DNA from: an uncultured Planctomycetaceae bacterium
Lineage (GTDB): Bacteria; Planctomycetota; Planctomycetia; Planctomycetales; Planctomycetaceae
NCBI GenBank assembly: GCA_943787265.1
Contig: CALSLT010000019.1
Location: 186,001-250,000 of the forward strand
Direction of reading: 5' to 3'
Length of the DNA stretch: 64,000 bases
The position numbers and the translations under genes were made by a program. The stretch's first letter is position 1, and the number at the start of each line of letters is the position of its first letter. Positions 56,579 to 64,000 of the stretch are shown one piece after another. The notes below the pieces were generated by a model. The model had not been told where the DNA came from. It did no database searches and saw only the letters and a list, made by a program, of their open reading frames with translations.

Positions 56579-57215
56579 TCAGCTGGCTGGTCCAGCTTCG
56601 ATAAGTGTCACAAGTCGTGCGAGTTCAGGTGCAGAATCGACCTGCATTTTTTCAAGTACGATGCTGCGCCGGCGATCAACAGTCCGCATGCTTATCTCGA
56701 GTTCTGTCGAGATGACTTTGTTTGGTCGACCCTGCAATCATCAGTCTGAGAACGCTCATCTCACCTTCGGATAGTGAATCCAGCCGTTCATGGATTGAGT
56801 TCAACTCGGTGGCGCGTTCATGGTTTTCAACTAACTGGTCGAGCCCTCGCTGCACAGCGTCCAGGAATTCGTTTGCGTCGTACGGCTTTTGAAGCAAAGT
56901 GATTGCGCCGTTTTCCATCACCTCCACGGTTGTCGGTACATTGGCATGGCCGCTGACAACGATCAGTGGAAGCGTCGAATTGCTGGCGACCAGCTTGCGC
57001 TGCAGGTCTAGCCCGCTCATTCCAGACATCTTCAGGTCCGTCACCACGCAACCTGCACTGTGAGGCGTGAGCGAGCTTATGAATGCCTCAGCCGAAGAGA
57101 ATGTCTCCACAGAGATGCCAGCGGCCGTGAGCAATTCAAGCTGCGAGTGCAGAACCGATTCGTCATCGTCGACCAGGTGGACGGTCACTTCACGTTGAGT
57201 CATGGTGTTATTCAT
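56579..57215 (-). pseudogene. FixJ/NarL-type response regulator with a +1 frame change before the HTH
   Basis: The receiver domain (about residues 9-125) has the acidic pair DDDES, the phospho-acceptor Asp in DLKMSGMSGLDL, and Lys in LLQKPYD. The LuxR-type helix-turn-helix begins LSEGEMSVLRLMIAG and then loses frame at a GGG run near 56731-56735. One base less gives RPNKVISTELEISMRTVDRRRSIVLEKMQVDSAPELARLVTLI and a stop at 56579, exactly the expected C-terminal HTH of FixJ. The uncorrected frame stops near 56679, giving a truncated regulator without DNA binding. The ATG at 57215 overlaps the kinase stop (ATGAATAA), so the two genes are coupled; an ATG at 57203 is also possible. Target genes unknown. 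Confidence 0.82.
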
Positions 57216-60200
57216 TGTTGTCTTTCTTTGAACGGGGGAGAGTGAACCGAAACCGAGCGCCGGCATTTGGTGCATTATCCGCCGTAATCGTTCCAGAATG
57301 TGACTTTATGATGTCACTGCAAATCGTCAGGCCCATGCCCATTCCGCTGGCCTTGGATGTGTAAAACGGATCAAAGAGTCGATCCTCTGCATCAATCAAC
57401 AGCCCTGGCCCGCTATCAACAATCTCAGTCAGAATCTGTTCGTCGTTTTCTGCAAGATTGATCCATATTCTTCGTTTATCGAATGGTTGTGACTCAAGGG
57501 CGTCGCAGGCATTTGAGATCAGGTTGACGATGACCTGTTGAACCTGAACAGGGTCAACTGCCGCGATGACTGATTGAGCAGGAAAGTCAGTTTCAATCGT
57601 GACCTGGCGACTTCTGAGATCACCTCTGACAAGAGTCAATGAATCAGCAAACAACTGAATAAGATCGGTGTCGATTCGATTGTCTTCAGAAGGTTTTACG
57701 AAGTTGCGGATTCGTCCCAGAATCTGCCCGGCACGAGCGGACTGCGTCGTAATCGATGCCAGGTGGTCGCGTAGTTTCTGCAGATCTGGTGATGATTGTT
57801 CTGCAAGCATTGCGCAGGCGGCAGAAAAGTTGGCGATCGCCGCCAATGGCTGAGTGATCTCATGCGAAATCACGGCGACCATCTGCCCCATACTGGATAG
57901 CCGCGATACGTGAATGAGTTGCGATTGTTGCGCCGCAATTGTTTCTTCAGCCAATCGGGTGGCCGTGATGTCATGGGTAATCGCGAGGTGAACGAGATTG
58001 CCGTCAGCTCCCAACGGCAACGGGACGGCATGTGTCTCGACACATCGGCGGGTCCCCTTCAAGCCAATTATTTCGAATTGCATCGATCCAGAATGGCCGC
58101 TGCAAATACGCTCGTGGAATTTGATAAACGTTGATCGATGCTCCGGAGCAATCAGGTCGAAGACCAAATTGCCTACAATGTTCGTTGCTGAAGCGGCTTC
58201 ACTCATACGGACGCCAGCAGCGTTCATTTCCAGCAAGGTTCCATCTTGAGCGACAAGTTTCACACAGCCAGGAGTGCTTTCGATGATTGCTCGTAGATGT
58301 TCCCGACTTTGGTGCAGCGCGTTCTGCGTTTCCTTCCATTCGGTGATGTCTTTGGCAATCCCGATGACGCCAATGACATTTCCGTCGTGATCTCTCCAAG
58401 GACACTTTGTGGTTAGCAACCTTCGTTCACCAGTCACCAGCGACAAGACTTCTTCATACGTTTCGGACTTGTTCGTGCGAATAATTCGCTGGTCGTCTTC
58501 GACCGTCTTTTTCAGCGACGCTTCCGAAAAATAGGCTTCCTCAGATTTTCCGATCATCTGCTCAACGGTAGTGCCGTGTACTTTGGCAATTGCTTCGTTG
58601 ACAAACACTGGGCGACTATCGAGGTCTTTCGCAAAGATCAGTTCTGAGGTTCCTTCGGTGATAGCCTTCAGAATTCCGAAGTGCATTGCTTCGGCTTCGC
58701 GGGCCAATCGTTCGTCCGTAACATCTGTTGCGATCATCAACGCTGTCGGAGCATCCGCGGCACCATGCATCGGAACGAAACGACAAGAGTACGTTCGCCA
58801 CTCGTCGGGTTTGCCCCGCCCCACGATTTCCAAGGACACCGACTCGCCGTCATCAATCGTGCGTCGCAATGCATCACGAACTTTTTCATGTGAGTCAGGT
58901 GACTGGTAATCGTAGATCGTCGTCTGAAGCACGTCCTGTTGTGTGTACCCTTCCTGGATGTGGTTCAGGAAAAGGATCTCCCCGTCCCGTCCAACAACAA
59001 GAATGCGGTCGGGGACATTTTTTACGACGGCTTTCCACTGTTCTTCAGTCTTTAATCGCGATCGTTCCGATGCCACTCTGGCAGTAACGTCGAGCGCGAC
59101 ACCAAGGCAGCCCGTAATCTCATCGAAGTCATTTCGAATTGGTTCGAGACGGCATTCGAACGAGTGTTCGTTCCAATCGACCTCGTACTGGATTGATTCT
59201 CCTCTTAGTGCCGAGAGATGCCTGGCGACGGGAGGTGAATTTGGATCGTCAGTTCCAAAATATTCTTCCAGCGTTGTCCCGACGAGTTCGTGCGATTCTT
59301 TCCCGAGAACTTCCAGTGCTTTCCCGACGGCCGTCGTAAAGACGTGATCCTTGTCGATGGACCAGATTACCGCTGGGATTTTCTGGAGGAGCAGTGAAAG
59401 TTGAGACTCGGTCTGCCGCAACGATTCAGTAGTTGAATGCAAGTCCGAGATGTCGTAGGCACAAACGAGAAGACCGTCGACCTGCCCGTCAGAGGCGAAC
59501 GTTGGAATCTTGTCGATGCTGGCCCAGCGAACTTCACCGCTGTCTTCGTACGAAACCACTTGCGATAGCAGAGGTTTCCCGGACTGTATCACCTCAAGGT
59601 TCTGCTGGTGACGAAGCTGGGCGTTATCAAGACGTTGGCCAACTTCCTCAACCGTCTTGCCGAGACAGTCGTTGGCCGAGAGTCCAGTAGACTTTTGCGA
59701 AGGAAGGTTATGGCGGACGATCCGTCCCTCTGTGTCGAGATAAAGAATACGCGCATTGACAGTATCGAGAATTGTCTGGAGCTGATCCTGACGTTCCACC
59801 GCTTGCGATTCGGCCAACTGCCGAGCGTCTTCATTTTTTGCGGCGTTCATCAGTGTTGCACACGTGGTGCAGAGCGGTTCTAACCAGCCTGCCAGATCGG
59901 CGTCATACCGATCTGGCCGGTTTGCCAAGCCGACCATGCCGATAAAGTGATCGTCCAGCCGTATCGGAATCGCCATGAATGCCGTTAAGGCTGGATGGCC
60001 TGCCGGAAGCCCTCCGCGTCGATCGTCGTCGGCGGGCGCGTTGGAAATCAGTAACTCACCCGTGCGAAGCGATTCGCCAAACAGCGTCTTCAGATTCCGA
60101 AAGACCAGTCCGTCTGAAAGCGACAACTCGTAGAGCTCACGCGATGCCTTGTCCCAGGCGATGTTGCTGATGGCTTCTGAGCGGATCCAGGGAGAACCAT

Positions 60201-60408
60201 CCGCGTCATGATGGACGGTGGCAATGAAGCCGTACTTGCTGTTTGTGACGTCGAGAAATACTTGGAGGGCCTGTTCAAACCGCGACTGCGCATCGCGTTC
60301 GCGGATAAACTTAAGCTGTATATCCGATACCGCTTTAAGAAGCCGATTAGTTTCTTCGGCTGTCTGTTTTGAACGACCGGCATCCAACCGGAACTTCACA
60401 TCTGGCAT
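57208..60408 (-). CDS. GAF/multi-PAS sensor histidine kinase (FixL-like)
   Basis: 1,066 residues from the ATG at 60408 (preceded by GGAG; ATG 60426 is an alternative). A GAF domain occupies about 30-195 (SRFEQALQVFLDVTNSKYGFIATV, AFMAIPIRLDDHFIGMVGLAN). Several PAS domains follow (LQTILDTVNARILYLDTEGRIV, IPAVIWSIDKDHVF, VVKNVPDRILVVGRDGEI, ITEGTSELIFAKDLDSRP, IIESTPGCVKLVAQDGTLL). The HisKA box is VAVISHEITQPLAAIANFSA with the phospho-His at about residue 849. The HATPase has N-box NLISNACDALES and G-boxes DSGPGL and GMGMGLTI. No membrane helix is obvious, so it is probably cytoplasmic. It is translationally coupled to the response regulator downstream. The signal is unknown; PAS sites may bind heme or another cofactor, and no FixL heme histidine can be assigned by eye. 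Confidence 0.93.
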   Translation of the reverse strand: MPDVKFRLDAGRSKQTAEETNRLLKAVSDIQLKFIRERDAQSRFEQALQVFLDVTNSKYGFIATVHHDADGSPWIRSEAISNIAWDKASRELYELSLSDGLVFRNLKTLFGESLRTGELLISNAPADDDRRGGLPAGHPALTAFMAIPIRLDDHFIGMVGLANRPDRYDADLAGWLEPLCTTCATLMNAAKNEDARQLAESQAVERQDQLQTILDTVNARILYLDTEGRIVRHNLPSQKSTGLSANDCLGKTVEEVGQRLDNAQLRHQQNLEVIQSGKPLLSQVVSYEDSGEVRWASIDKIPTFASDGQVDGLLVCAYDISDLHSTTESLRQTESQLSLLLQKIPAVIWSIDKDHVFTTAVGKALEVLGKESHELVGTTLEEYFGTDDPNSPPVARHLSALRGESIQYEVDWNEHSFECRLEPIRNDFDEITGCLGVALDVTARVASERSRLKTEEQWKAVVKNVPDRILVVGRDGEILFLNHIQEGYTQQDVLQTTIYDYQSPDSHEKVRDALRRTIDDGESVSLEIVGRGKPDEWRTYSCRFVPMHGAADAPTALMIATDVTDERLAREAEAMHFGILKAITEGTSELIFAKDLDSRPVFVNEAIAKVHGTTVEQMIGKSEEAYFSEASLKKTVEDDQRIIRTNKSETYEEVLSLVTGERRLLTTKCPWRDHDGNVIGVIGIAKDITEWKETQNALHQSREHLRAIIESTPGCVKLVAQDGTLLEMNAAGVRMSEAASATNIVGNLVFDLIAPEHRSTFIKFHERICSGHSGSMQFEIIGLKGTRRCVETHAVPLPLGADGNLVHLAITHDITATRLAEETIAAQQSQLIHVSRLSSMGQMVAVISHEITQPLAAIANFSAACAMLAEQSSPDLQKLRDHLASITTQSARAGQILGRIRNFVKPSEDNRIDTDLIQLFADSLTLVRGDLRSRQVTIETDFPAQSVIAAVDPVQVQQVIVNLISNACDALESQPFDKRRIWINLAENDEQILTEIVDSGPGLLIDAEDRLFDPFYTSKASGMGMGLTICSDIIKSHSGTITADNAPNAGARFRFTLPRSKKDNNE

Positions 60409-60728
60409 ACGGTTCTCCAGAGCCATTCTAGTGAAGAATGACCCATTCACCGAAGGATAACTGAAGGTGAGGATCCGCAAAGCATAGGTAGTTTTCGGTA
60501 ACCCGCAGCAGTATCCAGCCCGTCGAACGCTTCGGAACAGGCATCCTGGATGCGTTTTCTCCGAAACACGGCATGGTGTCCAATCAACGACGCGAATGAG
60601 AAGTGTTGACGTCCTCACGGAATCGGTCACGATCTCCGCGTCAGAATGCAGTTGAAACGGGCCAGCATCACCTTGGAGCTGGCGTCGAGCATTTCGTTTG
60701 ACACCTTGAGTCTCTGGAGCTGATCCCT

Positions 60729-61358
60729 ATGCGACGGTCTATCGTGTTCTCGTTCGTCATTGTTGTGGCAGCATTTCTGTCCACATCCAATACACAAGCA
60801 CAATCGCCGACGAATGGAAGTGCGACACTCGGTTCGGGATCGTCTTTTCAGGGCAGTGGGGCAGCAGCTCAAGGGGCGGGCGACGCGACGCGTCAGCCGG
60901 CCGTGGACAACACGTTCGAAGGACGGTTTTGGCGCTACCTGACAAACTCGCCATTCCGGTATGACGAATGGGGGCCTTTTGCGGGAGGAAAAGACGAAAT
61001 CCGCGAGGGTCAGAGCCCGCACGGAGCATACGTCAAGGTGATCGCCAACAAGATGGCTCGCCAGAATCCTCTCAAGCTGCCGTACGGTTCAATTCTGATC
61101 AAGGAAAACTACGCAGCCGACAGCAAGACGTTGCTCGCGATTACGGTGATGTACCGAACTCGCGGAGCCAATGGCCAACCCTGGGACCCGGAAAACAGAG
61201 ACTGGTACTACGTGAAGTACACACCGACTGGACAGGTCGCGTCTTCTCCGCCCGAGATGGGTTCGAAGCGGCTTGCCGGAAGAGTGCAGTCATGCATCGA
61301 CTGTCACAGTGGCGCTGGTGCGAAAGACTTCGTCTTTCTTAATGACGACCTGCAGTAG
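60729..61358 (+). CDS. Secreted cytochrome P460-family protein
   Basis: 209 residues with a signal peptide (MRRSIVFSFVIVVAAFLSTSNTQA). A low-complexity Gly/Ser/Ala segment precedes the P460 domain (from about 63): RFWRYLTNSPFRYDEWGPFAGGKDE, PHGAYVKVIANKMARQNPLKLPYGSILIKENYAADSKTLLAITVMYRTRG, DWYYVKYTPTGQV. The heme motif is CIDCH (C189-H193). Family members oxidise hydroxylamine or bind NO; the lysine that cross-links to heme in true P460 cannot be placed by eye, so the activity is open. It stands alone, divergent from the sensor kinase gene. Start ATG 60729. Confidence 0.87.
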   Translation: MRRSIVFSFVIVVAAFLSTSNTQAQSPTNGSATLGSGSSFQGSGAAAQGAGDATRQPAVDNTFEGRFWRYLTNSPFRYDEWGPFAGGKDEIREGQSPHGAYVKVIANKMARQNPLKLPYGSILIKENYAADSKTLLAITVMYRTRGANGQPWDPENRDWYYVKYTPTGQVASSPPEMGSKRLAGRVQSCIDCHSGAGAKDFVFLNDDLQ

Positions 61359-61919
61359 CGTTCAGAACGCCTCCCTCCTTCAGCATTTCGCATCAACTTG
61401 CCACTGTAGTTTCGAGTCCGAGCCGACCAAACGACTACATTCGGCAATTCCTGTCGGTGTCTGTCGGCTACGTTTGTTGTCCCTCAGCAACATCCACGAA
61501 TCCACGCGTGACACACCGGACCAGGCGGAATTTTTCCGCGCACAAAATGTGGCATCGGCATACTTGCGCCAATGTCCTCGCGACAAACCGGCCTAGGTTT
61601 GCCCTGTTCTGCGGAATCAATCTGGTGAAGGTTCGCGGAGATCGCCGTTAACGACGCTCTCTTTTGCCTCACCGGACCTTGCTGTTCTGGTTGCAACGAT
61701 TACGAAATCCGTGCGTCCGGAATGGCTTGTCCGCAATTTGACTCTGCATCTTTGAGGCATATAGTCGATCGTCGTGGAGTGAAGGCCGCAAGCCTTGAGA
61801 CAATTGTCAGCTCCACCACGATTTTGCCGGAAATTCGGCTTGAGGATCGGTAAACTTTGCAGGCGGACGGTGGGCACTGTCGCTGCGAGGTGATCCTCTA
61901 AAATCACCTGGGGGGGAAC
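61359..61919. other. Spacer before the S41 protease gene
   Basis: 560 bp without a convincing gene. A small hairpin (AAGGCCGCAAGCCTT, about 61782-61796) and a G7-containing SD (GGGGGGGAAC) just before 61920 are the only notable sequences. Confidence 0.4.
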
Positions 61920-63581
61920 ATGAATCTGGGACGGCCAACTCGAAAACTACACCATTTGACTCTACTTCTCGGCCTTTTTGTCTTCAGCACTTCAGCAGCC
62001 AATGCTGAGCCGCCGCTTCCACTGGACCTCGACGACAGCCGCAGTGCGATGTCGATCGGCGAAGAGATGGAACGCTCTGGCCAGTGGCTCGAAGCCGTTC
62101 GGCATTACGAACGTGCTCTGGAACGATGGCCCAACGACGACGATCTCAAGTACGGACGCCGTCGAGCACGAGTCCACTTCCGAGTCGAACGACGCTACTC
62201 CGATCACAGCTTCAAGAACTCGCTGCTCGGGTTTTCGCAGGACCATGCGTTAGACCTGTTCGACGAAACTGCGGGCCGAATTCGGAACAGCTTTGTCGAT
62301 CCACTGAGCCAGCTTTCGATCGTGGCTCACGGAACAGAGAGTCTCTACATCGCCCTGGCAAATCCGAGATTTGTCGAAGCAAACATGCCGCCAGCAATTA
62401 CGGACTCCGAAAAGCAGGCTCGTAAGAAGAGCATCCAGGAATTCCGTGTGCTTCTTCGAGAGCAGTACTGGAACAAGCAGGTCTACAACTCGCAGCACGC
62501 TCGTTCGGTGATCGTCGAAGTTGCTCGCCACGCCAGTCGGTCTTTGAAGATTGCTCCGTCGGCTGTCGTCATGGAATATGTCTTTGGTGGCTGCAACGCT
62601 CTGGATGATTACAGTGGGTTCCTGACTGCAGATCGACTTTCCGACCTCTACAGCAACATCGATGGCGAGTTCGTTGGACTCGGTGTCGAGATGAAAGAAG
62701 AAAAAGACCTCGGCATGTTGCTGGTCAACGTGCTCCCTGAAAGTCCAGCGTCGATCGGTGGACTTCGTAAAGGTGATCGCATCACCTGGATCGACGGCCG
62801 AGACATTCGTTCTTCTTCAATCGATGAAGCCGCTGCTCTGATGCGAGGGCAGACTGGTAGTCGCGTGAAACTGAGAATTCATCGTCAGGCGGAAAACCGT
62901 GACTGGGAAGCCGTTTTGATTCGTCGAGCTGTGACGGTCAAAAGTATTCCGGTCGCTGAGATTGTCGACGGCGACTACAAGATTGGTTACATCGAACTGG
63001 CAGGATTTCAGAAGACGACTGCCGCAGAGATGGAAGCGGCACTGGCAAAACTCAGCCGGAGCGGAATGAAGGCACTCGTCCTTGACGTCCGCGGAAACCC
63101 GGGCGGATTGCTGACTGCAGCCGTTGCTGTTCTCGATAAGTTCATTGACGAAGGTGTCCTTGTCTCGACAAAGGGACGATCGGGAGATCAGAACTGGACT
63201 TACCGAGCTCATCGTCAAGGAACGCTTGACGTGCCGCTTGTCCTGCTGACCGATGGCGATAGTGCAAGTGCCAGTGAAATTGTCGCTGGAGCTGTCCGTG
63301 ACCACAGTCGTGGCACGATCGTGGGCCGCCAGACTTACGGCAAGTGGTCAGTGCAAAGCATCTTCAACGTTGGCCGTGAAACGGGTCTTCGATTGACGAC
63401 GGCCAAGTTCTACTCGCCGGACGGTCTCAACCACAGCAAGGTGGGGGTTGAGCCGGACGTGATCGTCGAAGAGCCGATCGAGCATAACGTCGCATGGCGA
63501 GGCAATAACGCGGAAGATGAGCGAGACATTGATCTTGAACGAGCGATTGAGATTCTGAAGAACAAGGTCAAACGATTCTAA
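61920..63581 (+). CDS. ctpA: Carboxyl-terminal processing protease (S41 family, PDZ)
   Basis: 553 residues. A signal peptide (about 1-30, LTLLLGLFVFSTSAANA) is followed by an N-terminal helical part (about 40-235) with no assigned fold. A PDZ domain lies near 245-330 (FVGLGVEMKEEKDLGMLLVNVLPESPASIGGLRKGDRI), then the S41 protease core with VLDVRGNPGGLLTAAVAVLDKF, the catalytic Ser in DGDSASASEIVAGAV (about 447-452) and the Lys in TYGKWSVQSIF (about 474). CtpA-type enzymes trim exported proteins in the envelope, and the signal peptide agrees with that. The symbol is by family, not by proven orthology. The start ATG at 61920 has a strong SD and the gene ends at a strong terminator. Confidence 0.92.
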   Translation: MNLGRPTRKLHHLTLLLGLFVFSTSAANAEPPLPLDLDDSRSAMSIGEEMERSGQWLEAVRHYERALERWPNDDDLKYGRRRARVHFRVERRYSDHSFKNSLLGFSQDHALDLFDETAGRIRNSFVDPLSQLSIVAHGTESLYIALANPRFVEANMPPAITDSEKQARKKSIQEFRVLLREQYWNKQVYNSQHARSVIVEVARHASRSLKIAPSAVVMEYVFGGCNALDDYSGFLTADRLSDLYSNIDGEFVGLGVEMKEEKDLGMLLVNVLPESPASIGGLRKGDRITWIDGRDIRSSSIDEAAALMRGQTGSRVKLRIHRQAENRDWEAVLIRRAVTVKSIPVAEIVDGDYKIGYIELAGFQKTTAAEMEAALAKLSRSGMKALVLDVRGNPGGLLTAAVAVLDKFIDEGVLVSTKGRSGDQNWTYRAHRQGTLDVPLVLLTDGDSASASEIVAGAVRDHSRGTIVGRQTYGKWSVQSIFNVGRETGLRLTTAKFYSPDGLNHSKVGVEPDVIVEEPIEHNVAWRGNNAEDERDIDLERAIEILKNKVKRF

Positions 63582-63618
63582 GACCGCTGTCAGAATGCAA
63601 TTGCCGAGTTAATTGAAC

Positions 63619-63655
63619 GAGCCCGACTTCGACGTTTCGAAGTCGGGCTCTTTTT
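63619..63655 (+). terminator. Rho-independent terminator after the S41 protease gene
   Basis: GAGCCCGACTTCGA pairs perfectly with TCGAAGTCGGGCTC around CGTT, followed by TTTTT. Confidence 0.92.
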
Positions 63656-63676
63656 ATATGCTGAAAAACGCGTGCT

Positions 63677-63750
63677 GGCGAGCGGCGGGCGTCAGCCCGC
63701 TGGTTCACCCGAAAACCTGTTTACCGGTCGGCTTACGCCGACCGTTCGCC
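63677..63750. repeat. Cluster of short palindromes
   Basis: GCGGGCGTCAGCCCGC and CGGTCGGCTTACGCCGACCG, flanked by GGCGAGCGG and CCGTTCGCC, which are inverted with one mismatch. It occupies the convergent spacer between the protease gene and the NHL-type gene. Confidence 0.6.
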
Positions 63751-63788
63751 TGAAATACTTTCGACTGGTCGCGGCCCGTTCTCTCGAC

Positions 63789-64000
63789 TTAGCCAAGCCG
63801 TTTTAGTTTCGATACTCGGCCTGTCGACACCCACTCCGCAACAAAGATGTCGCCGCTATGTCCAAAGCAGGCATCATGGGGATGGACGAAGCGACCGTCG
63901 TGCCACTTGCTGGCGTCGTTTCGGACGCCTTTTTCTGACTTGATGCGAGCGGCATCGTCGCCGAGTTGGGCAACGACTTCGTTCTTTGTGTTCAACAAAG
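63789..64000 (-). CDS. C-terminal end of an NHL/beta-propeller-type protein (gene enters from the right)
   Basis: About 70 residues are visible: LNTKNEVVAQLGDDAARIKSE, then KWHDGRFVHPHDACFGHSGDIFVAEWVSTGRVSKLKRLG and a stop (TAA, 63789-63791). The pattern 'F-x-HPHDA-x-F-x-x-x-GDIFVAEW-x-x-GRV-x-KL' is that of NHL repeats, as in peptidylglycine lyase-like propeller proteins common in planctomycetes, where the C-terminal end is a propeller blade. The N-terminal part and any signal peptide lie beyond the window. Confidence 0.75.
   Translation of the reverse strand, partial: LLNTKNEVVAQLGDDAARIKSEKGVRNDASKWHDGRFVHPHDACFGHSGDIFVAEWVSTGRVSKLKRLG

Noticed and set aside
1..64000. CRISPR array, prophage, IS element or tRNA
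   Set aside because: I found no regularly spaced identical repeats, no transposase or integrase motif, no phage structural gene and no clear TPsiC-type tRNA segment. A covariance-model search could still find a tRNA.

Overview
The window (about 55% GC by eye) looks like a chromosomal piece of a planctomycete, most likely order Planctomycetales. The evidence is the gene content: a double-length UvrA, PSCyt1/DUF1549/DUF1553 and PPC-domain secreted proteins, a cytochrome-c/WD40 protein, YfbK-type vWA proteins behind an ECF sigma factor, a Wza-like export protein with small Pro/Cys-rich envelope proteins, and intergenic spacers full of short palindromic repeats. No tRNA, rRNA, transposase or CRISPR array was recognised. 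The one RNA gene is rnpB (RNase P RNA).

Layout. 0-9 kb: minus-strand nadB (5' part), fpg and a fused tandem uvrA. 9.5-15.5 kb: plus-strand ECF sigma factor, a giant anti-sigma-like/vWA protein and a vWA lipoprotein, then convergent hemW. 17-22 kb: 2Fe-2S ferredoxin, a small ORF, rnpB, then a polysaccharide export lipoprotein and two secreted planctomycete-type proteins. 22-31 kb: a minus-strand run with a lipoprotein of about five repeated domains, an ABC ATPase, NAD(P)H-hydrate epimerase, a secreted protein, a SAF-like protein and one ORF carrying polysaccharide deacetylase, glycosyltransferase and DegT aminotransferase domains. 31-38 kb: plus-strand nitrogen/carbon genes (glutamate synthase FMN domain, TGS GTPase, glutamate dehydrogenase, a ThDP enzyme). 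38-44 kb: a minus-strand sugar dehydrogenase-cytochrome and a GntR-ATPase-permease operon whose permease has a leucine-rich-repeat domain. 44-57 kb: the PSCyt region. 57-64 kb: a FixL/FixJ-type pair, a cytochrome P460, an S41 protease and the end of an NHL-type gene.

The most unusual stretch is 44.2-57.2 kb. A beta-propeller-like gene is cut by one in-frame TAG. A DUF1549/DUF1553 gene is intact. Two neighbouring genes, one PPC-type and one cytochrome-c/WD40-type, share a homologous Ala/Lys-rich coiled-coil module, which in the second sits inside the WD40 propeller. Both genes, and the response regulator beside them, are broken by about 30 single-base frame changes, mostly +1 and often in short homopolymers, while the flanking 45 kb has none that I could find. 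This is either a locally uncorrected assembly or a decaying locus. After frame correction, the three plus-strand genes read as a secreted multi-protein set and are the best candidate here for an undescribed system.

A second theme is that intergenic repeat families have entered reading frames. They form the linkers of the deacetylase-glycosyltransferase-aminotransferase ORF and short insertions in UvrA. Gene boundaries and fusions should be read with that in mind.
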